From positions 310,001 to 374,000 of the forward strand of contig JBLDXI010000040.1 of assembly GCA_047495785.1 (NCBI GenBank): a DNA stretch of 64,000 nt, written 5' to 3'. This document shows positions 48,180 to 59,960 of the stretch, one piece after another (position 1 is the stretch's first letter; every line of letters begins with the position of its first letter). The notes beneath the pieces are model-generated. The model was not told the DNA's origin, did not search any database, and saw nothing but the letters and a program-made list of their open reading frames with translations. This DNA is from Lepidodermella squamata (Eukaryota; Gastrotricha). Position numbers and translations under genes: made by a program.

Positions 48180-48731
48180 ATGGCTTCGCTTCAAAAAATT
48201 GTACTCTTAGCTATGCTGGTTGTAGCCTCCCAACAGTCGGAAAATTCGTTGAAAAATCGTTCGGCGAATAAAGTCCCTGAAAGAGCCGCCAAATTGAAAT
48301 CGCTTGTCTCTGGGAAGCTTAAATTGCGAAACGGAATCGCGATTCCGACCATCCCGACCGTTCCACCAGTTACGAAGCCGAAACCTTTAAGCAACTCGAT
48401 CGAATTCGGCAATCAGGCTGGTCAGATTCGAGATATGTTGATGAGCGGCAGCGACAACCCCCGCCGGACTGAACTTCTCCGCCTCATCGCGAATGCTGTT
48501 AGATCGAAAACGAACAAATGCCCAGCTTCGTTGCCTGCTGAATTCTGCCATCAGCCACTGGTGAGTTATTGGACTGAAAGATGAAAGCTGATTTTAATCT
48601 TGAAATTTTAGACATTCTTCCTGTGGATGGACAAAGTTCGGAGTCAGGAACAGGAGAAGGAAACGTATGAAAATGTCAGACAACTGCTCGTTCAACTCAT
48701 GTCCGATCAGCCTAATTTGATCCAGCAATAA
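48180..48731 (+). CDS. Secreted TFFLW-family protein, paralogue 4
   Basis: Two exons, 48180-48560 and 48612-48731, phase 0. The signal peptide is ASLQKIVLLAMLVVASQQS. The middle carries a Pro/Thr-rich stretch (IPTIPTVPPVTKPKP). The conserved block is NPRRTELLRLIANAVRS, CPASLPAEFCHQPLTFFLWM and DKVRSQEQEKETYENV, with a short Gln-ending tail. It is most similar to paralogue 3 around FCHQPL and in the C-terminal tail (YENVRxLLVQL), suggesting these two are the latest duplicates. Confidence 0.8.
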
Positions 48732-49121
48732 AACTTCCTTAAAATGCCCTGAAATCCCGAGTTACACATTTTTTACTTCGGTTTAGTTAAGCACGTCTTG
48801 ATTTTATTTTCGATTTTTCATTTTGATTTTTGGAATAAACTTACGGCTTTTATCGCATGTTTCACAGGATACAGGATTTTGAATGATTCATGATTCATTT
48901 CTAGTTCCTGGTTTTATTCATTTTCAGGCGACGATAAATTTCAAACATAAAATAAGCGTGATTCCCCGTATGATTGCACATTGAAATGGATGAATTTACG
49001 TATTTGTGACAAAATTAAACGTATTATAATAATATTTTCTGTTGAAAGATTGACAAATCACAACCGTTCTAATCTAAAACCACGATTGTTCTTTACACTA
49101 TGTAGCCTATAGAACTCGCGT

Positions 49122-49653
49122 CTAACGGATGGTGAGGACGAGGGCCACGATGAGACCGTACAGACCGAGTACCTCGGCGAAGATGAGGATCAAAATCATG
49201 CCGATGAAGAGACGCGGCTGTTGCGCCGTACCACGGACACCAGCATCACCGACCACACCGACAGCGAAGCCGGCAGCAAGACCGGACAGGCCAACCGAAA
49301 GACCAGCGCCCAAGTGGGTGAAGCTCTTGCCGAGCAGGTACTTGCCTGGGGTAAGGTCGATGCCCTGGGCGATGACTACGGCGACGACGAGACCGTAGAT
49401 GGCAATGATACCCGCCATGACGACGGGGATGATGGATCGCATGATGAGCTCAGGACGCATGACGGCCATCGCGGCGATACCGGTGCCAGACTTAGCGGTA
49501 CCGTAGGCAGCACCGAGGGCTGAAAAACATGGAACTGTAAAATCTTTGATGGTTCAATTTTTCGAAATCCTTACCGCTGAAAACCATCGCGGAAGTGGCT
49601 CCCATGGCTCCGAAGAACGGAGCGTAGGGTGGGTAGTCGGCACTGTCAGACAT
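49122..49653 (-). CDS. V-ATPase V0 proteolipid subunit c
   Basis: Two exons, 49653-49575 and 49519-49122, give 158 residues, the usual length for this subunit. Four transmembrane helices are visible: [60 protein letters not shown] and [20 protein letters not shown]. The last contains the proton-carrying Glu in [10 protein letters not shown]. The protein forms the rotating membrane ring that pumps protons into lysosomes and other acidic compartments. It is nearly invariant among animals, so this is the most secure protein call in the window. The donor (GTAAGG) and acceptor (TTTTTCAG) are canonical. Confidence 0.97.
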
Positions 49654-49794
49654 TTTTTGATTTTGGCTAAAGTTAATACTACCTAAGCTGTAAAATTGAA
49701 TGTTCAGAGTTCATGACAAATGGGAAAACATGTTTGACGCTGTATTCAATCCCAAACCTCCGACAAACGTCAGTCAATAACCTCGGTGTATGTA

Positions 49795-49990
49795 TAACCC
49801 TAACCCTAACCCTAAACCTAACCCTAACCTTGGCCCAGTCTTAGTTCTACCCCTAACCTTAATCCTAACCCTAATAACCCTAACCCTAATAACCCTAACC
49901 CTAACTCTAACCCTAACCAATATCTTGCCCTCAACCATAACCCTAACGCCATAACCCTAGCCTCAAACTAAATCTTAACCCTAGCCCCAG
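49795..49990 (+). repeat. Degenerate interstitial telomere-like tract (CCCTAA), copy A
   Basis: Repeated AACCCTAACCCTAA with increasing degeneration to the right (CTAACTCTAACCC, CCATAACCCTAGCC). The repeat reads TTAGGG on the other strand. It opens a larger block that recurs at 59.7 kb. Confidence 0.85.
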
Positions 49991-51100
49991 TCAGTCTTCA
50001 AGCAGTAACTTTAGTCATACTACACATACCCCATCCTACTCGTAACCCTAGATTTAACTACAACTACAATTAAAAATGTACACCCAGCGTTCATCACAAC
50101 TCTAACCCTAGCCTTGGATTTAATAAGAACCCTGGCCCTGAGCACGCTCCTAGTCCTGCACTAAAACAAAACTTAAAACTGAATCCATCCCTTGCCTATT
50201 TTCCTAAACCAAACTTCGGCCTTTAGTGCCTAACATTCAAATATAATCCCCAACGCTAGCCATAACCACTCCTACAATGGCTGATGGTTTTTATTCAGCC
50301 CGTTGCATAATATCAGGCTCTACATTGTGAATGTTCAATATTCGCTTAGCTTAACAGCATATTCTAGGAAGTTGTATAATCTTCGGTCAAAATAAAATGT
50401 AAAACACAGCAGTACTAATGCTTCTGCTGTCATTTGACACGGGATTTGGGCGTTATCTCGTTGTTGCGAGTGGCACGGCGGTGTTTGATAACGATAAGGC
50501 TGCTTGCTTCTTCCTCGCTGTTCAATGAACCAGCTTAATAAGCCACGCTGTTCAACTCACAGCCGATATTGGCGTAGTTATCAGCTCGCCGAAAAAAATA
50601 CGGGCTAATCACTGCGCTTGTGATAACCTCGACCGTGGGGCTTTGATTCACTCATTTACAGGTCATTTTTATACTGGATCATTAAAGGTCGTCAAGCCAA
50701 AAGCGATCTAATTCCCTCAAATTGTAGTATCGCTATATTTATTAGATTGCTGCAGTAGACAATTAAAGATTAAAGCATCATTGCCAATGGCTAATATGGA
50801 CTCGAACAGCAGCGGCCCTATCATGATGGGCAGGCAACAAATTGTTAGTCTGAACTCTGAAAATCCTGGATAAACGCATTGAGGCTGGCCGCGAACAGGC
50901 GGAATCGGCGGTTCTACGCGAAAAACAAATAATAATAAATTGAGTTAACGAATATTGCGATTCGGCCTACCGGAGACACAGGTATCAAGTGCAAAACCTT
51001 CATTCGGACGACTTCATCGATAAAGACAGTCGAATTGTCACGGCATTTTGATGAATATTACTGTGACCCGATTCAAATCAGTGACAGCGAAAAAAGCTGC
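49991..51100 (+). repeat. Duplicated block, copy A
   Basis: Sequence after the telomere-like tract matches 59.9-61.4 kb in the same orientation. The best-kept part is about 50560-50740 (AATACGGGCTAATCACTGCG through GGTCATTTTTATACTGG), nearly identical in both copies. Copy A carries about 175 bases (50808-50985) not seen in copy B. No gene was found within it. Confidence 0.75.
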
Positions 51101-51986
51101 TCGCTCTTCGGTATGCCTGATGACCGCGCGCCTCGTTGAAAAAGTGTTGGGGTGGTTTTAGAAGACGGAAAAATGCTGTTTAATAAATATTATCTAATAA
51201 TTTATTATCGAAAATATATCTTTTCAATGAGATCTGAGGTCGGACACCCTATCATGGTAATTGAAAAATGATATGGCGAGACTAGGATGTAGAAAGTATC
51301 ACAGTGATGTAAAAAAAGTTTTTGGTGTAGTGAAGACGTCGATCTTCACAATGCCTGACGTAGCAATACAGATTTCTCGCACAAGAAAAAAAATGGTCCG
51401 AATTCGGGGATGCATAATTGATTATTACAAGCAATTCTATCATCCGAATTCATACCCCTGGGGCCTGCTAATTCGGGGGGTTAACCGAAATTAGGGGTTC
51501 GAAATTAATTATTCTCATAGGCATAAATTCGGACCTTGGCAATTATTTAATGCAATTTTTGAAAAAAATCTGTCAATATTCAGCGAATATTTTATAGTTT
51601 TAAAATGATATTTATTTTTCAAAATTCAAGTATACCTGGTTGTACCAGGCAACAAGGTAACTGATGGCTCCGAGACCCTATAAGGTAACCGGGGACATGG
51701 GTCAGAGATTCTCCACCCAGGACTACCCGGCAACCAGTGATACTACCAACCAACACTATTACCAAATTCCTTGCAGAAGTGTGGGTTTATTAAGTAATGT
51801 TAGCAAAAAACAATCTCTCAGCCCGCAGGCTAAATAGAAATGACCGGACTTAGAGTGGTCCTTTAGTTTTAGCAATATTTAATATTCACAGCTACGGCCT
51901 CGTGTATTAAGCGAGGTCGACGGAATTACAGAAAAACTATATATACAATGTTATATGAGTTAATATACAAGGAAGCTTCCATCCAA
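51101..51986. other. Non-coding repeat-rich stretch
   Basis: It contains a TTCGG-rich repeat (51390-51540, GGTCCGAATTCGGGG, CTAATTCGGGGGGTTAACCG) related to the subterminal motifs of the mariner-like element. A GGTAACC-rich stretch at 51650-51730 may belong to the 3' part of the neighbouring LINE. No gene was found. Confidence 0.4.
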
Positions 51987-52180
51987 CGCCTCGGGCCGCC
52001 GCTTTGCGCGTGCCGCCACCCGAGGCCCAACCGCTGCCTGCATCGACGAAAATGTACAAGAAGTCCAACAACCGCCAGAGGTACCAACAACCAACAACAC
52101 ATCGCCTCGGGCCGCCGCTTGGTGCGTGCCGCCACCCGAGGCCCATCCGCTACCAGGATCGACGGTCACCGCCGAACTGC
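51987..52180. repeat. Direct repeat, 116-bp spacing, GC-rich with internal hairpin
   Basis: CGCCTCGGGCCGCCGCTT and the following GTGCCGCCACCCGAGGCCCA occur at 51987 and again at 52103. Each unit can fold because CCTCGGG at its start pairs with CCCGAGG at its end. It probably belongs to the 3' untranslated part of the LINE fragment. Confidence 0.6.
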
Positions 52181-52637
52181 ATCAACGATCAGCAAGCTGA
52201 GGTCCATGACTCTTAGGTTCATGTCTCAGTAGTACAATTCAATTTAAAGAATCTAGGATCTAGGACAAAAATAGAAAACATAGCCGGACTTGAACCGGGG
52301 CCTCTCACGGCACTAAACCAAAGACGATTTAAACCGGACCCGAACCGATGCCTTTCACACACAGAGAGAATTTGAAAAGAGAATTTGAAAAGAACTAAAG
52401 GGACTAGAGAAAGATATAAGATACAAGAGAGGAACCCAGAGGGAACCTACTGCGCACGGATTGCAGCTATCCGCCGCTAGTCAGGAACCGGAAAGGCCCG
52501 GCCGCGCAGGGAGCGATGTTACCTTGCACCGCCACCCACAACGAACCGGTCCTCCCCGCGACAAGCTGCGCTCGGGCCGTTGCTTCCGTGGACCGCCACC
52601 CGCCGCTGGCTAGCCGCCTCTAACACCCGACAGTAAC

Positions 52638-52991
52638 CTAAACAGCTAAAATCGTAGGGAGTCGATCATCTGACGTTCGAATAGCCGGTAGAGGACCAGC
52701 GCCCAGAAGATGGTCTAGAAAGAAACGAACCGGCGATTTACTCTCCGGCATGGGCCTATCGCGACTCTGGCGAACTATTCCGCCTAGCACACTACCTGCT
52801 TCGAGCGCCCTGTTGAAACAATGGAACGACAAGCTGGACAAACGGTCTTGGATTACTTGGAAGTCGGGAAACGTCGCCTGCAGTCGCCGCTGATAAAGTT
52901 GATCCGGGCACCGACGGGGGAGCCCCAAGATGATCTTGAGGGCCCGCCTCTCTAGGACCGCCAGATCTTGAGGGCCCGCCTCTCTAGGACC
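52638..52991 (-). pseudogene. LINE (non-LTR retrotransposon) reverse-transcriptase tail, fragment
   Basis: The minus-strand frame reads LAVLEREALKIILGLPRRCP, then DQLYQRRLQ and a tail ending about 52638. The pattern of a basic ERxALKIILGLPR followed by a helical tail is typical for the C-terminus of Jockey/CR1-type non-LTR retrotransposon proteins, after the polymerase domain. The polymerase itself is absent, so it is a 5'-truncated copy. A 32-bp segment (ending CTCTAGGACCGCCA) is repeated in tandem at about 52934-52998. GC content is well above the neighbours. Confidence 0.55.
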
Positions 52992-53388
52992 GCCAGTGCA
53001 TGAATCTAAGTGATAGTCGCGAGTGAATCTATGCCAATTTTTCAGCGAGTGGACCTTCGTTCATGAATACGACTCGGACTCGGTGCCTAATTAGCATATG
53101 CACACATGGAATATTACAAAAATTCTGGAGTTTTTGATTCAATTATTCATCCCCTAATATCATACCGCCTAATTCGAGGGATGCTCAATTAGTATGGTAT
53201 GAATTCATAGCTCTGAAAAAACAGCACTTTGCAACCCCCTGATTTTAGGGCCTACCCCGGAATTCAGATGGAGCACCCCCTGATTTCGGACCATATTTTT
53301 TCTAGTGCGGTGACTCGGTGACTCGGGAGTGGGTGACACACAGCTGGCCGTGCGAAAACGCCTCACACTGACGCAGAGCCAACAAAAG

Positions 53389-53450
53389 TCAACAAAAGTC
53401 AGGGCCAGACTGTCAAATGTGTTGGACAGTCTGGCCCTGACTTTTGTTGA
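53389..53450. repeat. Perfect hairpin, 26-bp arms
   Basis: TCAACAAAAGTCAGGGCC and the following AGACTGTC are repeated in inverted orientation after a 10-base loop. The first arm is preceded by a partial direct copy (CAACAAAAGTC). It could be the tip of a small MITE. Confidence 0.7.
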
Positions 53451-53579
53451 TAGCTGAACGCAAGTCGTACGGGAAACTGACGCCTCTGAATCACCACAGG
53501 AGCCCCATCTTGATCTATCCGGAATTCGTGGAATTTGAACGATCGATCCAGCTGAATTTCCAATTAAAATTTAACCCTA

Positions 53580-56010
53580 GATGACGTTGTGACGAAGTCG
53601 CTGAAAAGTTAACCAGGTGCCGTTACAAAGGCCGGAAGCAGGGTCAAGGTTGCGCAGTAAAATGATGGCCGCGCCTTGTTTCAGCAACAACCGATGAGGA
53701 GGAAGGCTGGAGGGAGTAAACTTGATTAGCAGTTCGGTGGGGTAAAACTGTCGCTGATTGGGATCTTAAACGGAGTCGGCACTCAGGTAGACAAATTCCT
53801 TGCCTGAAATGTGGAAATTAGTTAACAATTCTTTATATGAACAGAAGAAGTAGCTTACTTGGAAGATCCTTGCAGCAAGTAAACACCGCTCGGCCAGGTA
53901 ATTTCGTTCGGCAAATCGGGTTTTCAAGTCGCCATAAATTGTATCTTGGCTGTTCTCTGTTCGTCATTCAATAACGGCGTCTTTTCCTCCTCAAATCACG
54001 TAACTCGTCGTGATTGAACTCGGTTTCCTCGCTGATAACCTCGAAAACATGCTCTTTAAAACGGCGGGCAGATACATGCCTGGATTGTCGGACAGAGATT
54101 TGCTATGATAGCCGAGGGAGATCTCCATAAGGGCAAGCGCCTTATTGCGAATTTGATCGGTAACAAAGTTCATTCCCTCATTGTGCAGGATATCAGCACA
54201 CAGCTCGGGTTCGAACTGTTGCCATAGATCGTAAGGGTTAGGCGGATTTGAATAAACCTAATGCATGGCAAACAATCTGCAGCTGCCTCGGCATTCGAAA
54301 TAGTGCAGCTTCGATTAAGCTGTGCTCTACTTCGTCGTCATTTTCAAGCAAACCGCATTATTGAAAGTGGGGAAGACAGTATTGCCAACTTTTCGGACGC
54401 CTTCGAAGCTCTGAGGTCCCTTGACGACATGCAGAGGCAGTCGCAGACAAGACCAACACATCCGTGTCCCTTTTTCCGGCGATTCCATTTCCTCACCTCT
54501 CACCTTGGGATTCCATGTTGTCAAATCGCGGCAAACCTGTGGATAAGTCAAGTCGCGAGCAGACGGGTCAAGCAGACGGGTTCCGTAGCTGTAATGTTGT
54601 CATTATTGCGGTCGTCGTTGACGGGAATGTCCTCAGCAAAATCGCCTCGAGGAAAGATAAGAGAGTATCTCAGCGTAGGTAATTTGGATTTCGCTCATTG
54701 ATACGAAATAGACTATGGAAGTAGATGTCCAGCTCGCAGTCGCAAAACTAATCTGCCCAATCTGCTCATGGTAGAATAACGGCAAGTTCCTTGGCGGTAG
54801 GTAAATTATATCTTCGCCGGTCAACGTTTCGATCAGTTTTCAGAACTCCTCAGTATTTCGGCGGCGTACTTGCACATGTGAACAAAAGGATTTTGATGCA
54901 TTACTTCTTTCAGAGTGGCAATAACAACTGGATTCAAGTCAGGCATGTGATTGAGGCGGTTGTTTATTTCGTTCTCGCGGTTGTAAATGTAGAGCTGTGC
55001 AAATTTTGGGATTCCATCTTCAGGTTCCAACGGGCCATGGCGATGTGTCATTTAACCGTGAATTCGGAAATCGGAAATCGGCCATTGGCTACCGTGTCGT
55101 CAAGCTGAACACCCACTGAAGTGATCGCGAAATTGTTGTAGGCGCGTATCAATTGCCGAAATTCAACGCAATGTTCATCGTTAAAAGTTACGAGGCGTAA
55201 CAGATCAACAGGAACCGGCTGGGTTTGAGGCAGATCAAATTTTCCCCGGCCGCAACACATGAAGAATTCTGGGTAGGTTTTAGAGCCATCGACTTTTTCC
55301 TCCAACGTCGGAGAATGGGGAAGAGCCTACGGTCGATTTGAAAATCTGAATAAAGCAGGTTGAGGAGTTTGAGCAGTTGAATTGGCATAGCTTTGAGCAC
55401 CCGAACTTGAATGATCGGAGTATGGGGCATTGGTGGTTGCTGTCCAAGTGCCGGAATAGCATTGACTACGAAAGATGTTTCGTCATAAACGTAAAATACT
55501 TTGAAATGTAGTTCACCTGTTATCGGTTCTTCAAAGGGATTAGTGAAGGAGTTTGCTAACTCGTTAACAGGTTGCAGAACTGTTCTGGTGATAGGCCTGA
55601 GTTGAGCCACTCCTGGTCGCGGCCAAGGTGGTGGGCTGGGTAATGGAGTGCCCGCAGATGGGAGATGGGGCAACAGGCGGGGGTTTGAAACTCGTGTTGG
55701 AGGCCATATAGGCGGGCTACATAGCTGAGATGCTGAGTAATCCGGCCTAAGCGCCGGTGTCGTTAATATCACTACTGATAAATCACATAATCGCTATCAC
55801 ATAAAAAGGTTTCAAGTAAAAACATACGATTAGTAGCGGTGACAAAAGTATTAGGAGATCCTGCAACGCTATTAACGGCCCGAAAGGGTCGTGTTGGGAT
55901 GTAGTTAGCCTGAGCTTGTCTCGGCGCAGGACAAGTAGCAGCAGGCTGTGGTGCGGGATGAATTCGAGGACGACCGCGCGGTCTGCTGGCTGGGGTGGAT
56001 TTGAACAACC
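53580..56010 (-). pseudogene. Decayed Helitron Rep/helicase gene
   Basis: Minus-strand fragments follow Helitron order but sit in shifted frames. First comes a Pro-rich N-terminus with an AT-hook (RPRGRPRIHP, about 55980). The Helitron N-terminal domain follows at about 55305-54833 (FFMCCGRGKFDLP, FRQLIRAYNNFAITSVG, PKFAQLYIYNRENE). The pre-helicase block is at about 54560-54330 (VKGPQSFEGVRKV, PTFNNA), then NPYDLWQQFEPELCADILH at about 54220. The helicase C-terminal block is at about 53800-53590 (YLSADSV, PPHRLLLKQGAAIILLRNLD, GLCNGTW). The HUH nuclease core and the helicase motor (Walker A/B) are missing: LNDEQRTA runs almost directly into FAERNYLAERCLLAAR. Frameshifts and stops are frequent, so it is inactive. 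The exact TC/CTRR element ends were not found. Confidence 0.8.
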
Positions 56011-56839
56011 TGGTGCTCAGCGGGGTGGAACAGATGTTTCGACTAGATCTCGACAGCTCGACAGCTCGCTTAAAAGTTAAACAGCTATCTATAACAAAGA
56101 TTTAATACTATTTAATACTTATTACTCAACGAAGAACTAACCAAAAGTATTCACAACAAAAAGGCTAGAATAATAAGATACAAGCGGAAATAATGAATCT
56201 GACATCTGACTGGTGTTTCGCACTGAAAGGATTAGGTTAGAAAGGCAAGCTGAGCGAAGGTCGAATTGGCCGTAGATGTTTCAATCGGAAAATAATGTCT
56301 CTGTTACAGTGAAACTAGTGGAGTGAGAGGAGTGAAAGGAGTGAAACTAGTGGTTAGCATAGTGGATTGTAAATCGTACTTACCCCGGGGAATGAAGTCG
56401 ATTAAGTACTTTCTTTGTCTTTGAAACAGCGGTTTTGCACCGAAGCTATCAATATTTAACCATTTAGCAAAGTTCCAGCGGTGTTCCAGCGGGAAATCCA
56501 TAAAAAGTATTTACAATTATCTAAACCAGCACAAGAGAAGATGTTCTTTGTAGACCGCCTGGACTTGTATTTGAGAATTTACGGTACTTACGTGTACTGA
56601 TCAGTTACTCACGCGCTGTGCCTTGGAGGCGAAACACTGACTTTCAGAGAAAGCATCCGCTGTGCTTTCAGAGACAAGCAACATCAAGCTTCTAAATTCA
56701 GTTGAGTTTCGGCATTTTCTAGACGCTGCGTTAGTCCTTTTGTTATTTTATTCTATTTTCATCATCAAATTTTTTTGCTGCAAAACAGATAGTTTCAATG
56801 GGCTTTGTATACACGTCATTTGTAACTTTTGCTCAGCTT

Positions 56840-57400
56840 TATTTTCCATTTTATGCGCCGTTTTTCTCGGCGGAGAGAAGCCTCATCCAACTCACGTTTA
56901 TTATGTTCGGATATCACCACTACGTATCAAATTGTTTGTGTTGTTCGCGCGCTCCGGCTGTAATTGAGTCGCCGCATGGCTCCAGTGTTTAATAGCTGTT
57001 ACGTGGCATGCGTTCATTTCTCTCAACCAACCCACCTCATCATGTTGCGTACGGCGAAGGTAGTCTATAAGCGTCCGGATGAATCCGAGAGAAATTTCAT
57101 AACGTAGTTCATCTCCACATCCATGGAACCCTTGGTAATTATCTTCTCACTAATTCTTAAACGTTTCGTTCTTGACATCTGAAAGTGAACAAAAAAACTT
57201 GCCATTTTTTGTATAAAAATGACGCAAGCTTCGAGTATCATCACCATGCACTGAGACGAACCCGGCGTCCCTTGCAATTGATCCTGTGGACGCAACTTTC
57301 TTGACGCCTGCGGTCGAACCAGCTGAAAAATTAGGCTAGCTACACACGTGGCGCCGTAATCGCGTCCACATTGACAAAGAACAAAGTTCATAAAAAAAAT
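56840..57400. repeat. Left arm of large inverted repeat around the Cys-rich gene
   Basis: This sequence recurs in reverse orientation at about 58985-59690. Shared pieces include GCGCCGTTTTTCTCGG (about 56856), AGAGAAATTTCATAACG (about 57088) and CATGCACTGAGACGAACCCG (about 57245). A minus-strand frame across it (RKLRPQDQLQGTPGSSQCMV, SMDVEMNYVMKFLSDSS) is partly conserved in the other copies, so it may derive from a former coding sequence. Confidence 0.65.
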
Positions 57401-57545
57401 TGGCGAAGTGTATATAAACAGGCGAAACTGGAGAATATCAGCCATTTTTCAAGGAAGATCTTTCCAACCTGTGAGAAAAGTTCATACAGCAAACCTTTTT
57501 GCGCTGTTTTCTACGTTTCTTCAGAATTTTGCTCCGATACAACTC

Positions 57546-58710
57546 ATGGAATCGTTTGTTCTTGCCATCCTGGCCGCTGTCTGTTCTGTTGCCGCTGCCT
57601 GCCCTGCAGCGACCACAACACCAAGCCCGACTTGCCCTAGTGGCCACTCTTGTTTATCGACAAGCAATCCGTGCCCAAATGGCCAGTCTTGTTTATCGGC
57701 AAGCAACGCGTGCCCTAGTGACCAGTCCTGTTTATCGACAAGCAATCCGTGCCCTAGTGGCCAGTCTTGTTTATCGGCAAGCAGTCAGTGTAGCTCTGGA
57801 TCTTCGTGTGTGGCATCGGCTAACGTATGCGATTCGACTGCAAACAATTGCGTGCCGAAATCTGCATCCTCGTGTCCAAGTGGCCAGTCATGCACACCGG
57901 CAGCAAATATATGCGACGCCACTTCGAAAAATTGCATTTTGAAAACAGCAACACAATGCCCGACTGGGCAAGCCTGCGCAAGCGCTGTTAGTTTGGGTCT
58001 TTTTGTTAAATACGCTGAATTAAAATTTCAGAAATCAAATTTAAAAGGATTAAATATTGAATACGTTTATATCGACCCAGTCCACACTAAAATTGAATTA
58101 TTGGACTCATTAACTATAATGTGCAATTATTTTCTCGCAGCCATCATTCGTTCTTTGCAACATCCCATATACGCAAGTCGACTATCCTGCAACCAAGGAT
58201 AATGTCTTTTTTTGCATGTCCAACGGAGGAGCTTGCGACTCAATTTTGACCAATGCAGGTCCCGTTGGTGAGGTACCTACTAGCTTCACAACTTTCGATG
58301 CGTGTTGCAAAGCCACAACGAAAACACTTGCCAACATCCGATACGAATGGCTGCCCCAATCTGCCACTGCTGCCCCTGTGCAGGTATGCGTGGGCGCTCA
58401 ATCCAGCACTCCTTACATTGTCACTGGCGTTGAATACAAGGCCAGCGCAGGCGAATGCGTTCGCTTCCCGCACACCGCTTCGTCAGGCGCTAATGTCCAG
58501 GTGACTGGTACTCTGGTGAGTTATTTCCCCACGTGAAGATACTATTCAGTGATTGAAATTCTGTTACAGAAAACTAAAGGTGGCCTCTACGCCTTCGAAT
58601 CTTTCCATGCTTGTTGCCTAGCCCTCGGCAATGCTCCTGGAGCTCAGTCGGTTGGTACAGCATCAGCCTATGGCGTTTCTAACTTCGACAAGTGCACAGG
58701 CGCCAACTAA
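57546..58710 (+). CDS. Secreted Cys-rich repeat protein
   Basis: Three exons: 57546-57985, about 58140-58519 and about 58570-58710. The signal peptide is MESFVLAILAAVCSVAAACP. Exon 1 then encodes a tandem array of an approximately 16-residue unit, CPxxxSCLSTSNP / CPSGQSCLSASNx, in about five copies, and two related longer units (CDSTANNCVPKS, CDATSKNCILKT). Exons 2 and 3 carry paired Cys motifs in a repeated context: FTTFDACCKATTKTL and FESFHACCLALGNAPGAQSV. No known domain was recognised. Nucleotide repeats in exon 1 (GTTTATCGACAAGCAATCCG) are nearly exact, so copy number has probably changed recently. The gene is flanked by large inverted repeats, and a broken copy of its last exon lies at the right end of the window. 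Function is unknown; a mucin-like or structural secreted role is possible. Confidence 0.75.
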
Positions 58711-58984
58711 GCAGCAACGCTTTATTGACAAAAAGAACCAAGTTTGATGAAACAAACGATCGACTTCTATCATGATAAAAATTGCGTCGCTTAAAGAATA
58801 ATGTTTCTAGATTATTGTTCTTGAACAAAAAAGTAGGATTAGCTGTAGAAAAATGGTCCAAATACGCTGATTTAATAAAAGCATGAAAAAATGCTTTTGG
58901 GCTGTGTTTGAGATTCAGTTTATTTCGATTATACGTCGCCAACCCGGATACAGCAGTATCAAATGTCCGGAAACCAGGACAAAA

Positions 58985-59690
58985 ACCTGTTGTCCCAAAT
59001 CTTGGAAGCTGGCGCCAAGAAAGTTGCGGCCACATGGTCAATTACAAGGAACGGCGGGTTTGTCTCAGTGCATGGTGATGGTACTCGAAGCTTTTGTTAT
59101 TTTTAATGGGATGTCATTTCTCAATTAGCTCAATTTTTTCTCAATTAGTTAACCGCAACCGGCAATTAGTTTCTGACGAGTTAGACTTGAAATAAAAATC
59201 TGGAAAATTCACCAAAATGTGCCGCTCAAAAAGTTACTGTAAAGACCTCTTTTCAGCGTTCTAGAATGATTTTTAAGGATGCATGGTGAGCATTGTCTCA
59301 AATGACAAAAACTTCGTAAAAATCATTTGTGATAGTCGGCGCCCGTTTGAAAAAAGCTTTTGTTTACTTTCAGATGTCAAGAACAAAGAGTTAGGAATTA
59401 GTGGGATGATCAAGGGCTACATGGACGTGGAGATGAACTGCGTCATGAAATTTCTCTCGGATTCATCCGTACACTTATAGAGTAGGTACAAACGCAACAG
59501 CCTCGTCGTCGTCCATGATGAGATGGGTTCGTTGACAGAAACGAACAACGATACGCATGGCACGTAACAGCTACCTATTTTCGATACGGCATAGTGATAT
59601 CCAAACATAATAAGCGTCATGCAAGTGAGTGGGATGAGGCTTCTCTCCACCGAGAAAAACGGCGCATAGAATGGAAAAGCAAAAGTTGTA
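58985..59690. repeat. Right arm of large inverted repeat around the Cys-rich gene
   Basis: Inverted counterpart of 56840-57400. It contains GTCTCAGTGCATGGTGATGG (59069), GACGTGGAGATGAACTGCGT (about 59424) and GAGAAAAACGGCGCATAGAA (about 59653). It is interrupted by about 200 bases (59110-59340) not seen in the left arm. It ends directly at the second telomere-like tract. Confidence 0.65.
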
Positions 59691-59696
59691 ACTTGC

Positions 59697-59960
59697 CAAT
59701 CCTAACCCTAACCCTAACACTAATCCTGACCCAAACCCAGTTTTAGTTCTAACCTAATCCTAAACTAACGCTAACTCTAATCCTGCCCACAGCCCTCACC
59801 CTAACTTCAACCTTAGCCTCCACCTAAATATTAACCTTGTCCCCATTTACTCTTGAGGCAGTAACTTTAGCCATACGACACATGTCCCACCCTGGTCGTA
59901 ACCCTAGATTAAACTCTAACCCAAAGGTAATCCCTAAACCTATAAAAATCTACACCCAGT
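59697..59960 (+). repeat. Degenerate interstitial telomere-like tract (CCCTAA), copy B
   Basis: AATCCTAACCCTAACCCTAA, then decaying repeats. It is more degenerate than copy A at 49.8 kb and is followed by the same downstream sequence. Confidence 0.8.

Noticed and set aside
49129-49523. Plus-strand frames opposite the V-ATPase gene
   Set aside because: Shadows of the highly conserved subunit c on the minus strand.
52265-52355. tRNA-like sequence (CCGGACTTGAACCGGGGCC and a second similar stretch)
   Set aside because: It resembles a B box on the minus strand, but no cloverleaf could be formed; more likely SINE or LINE-tail sequence.
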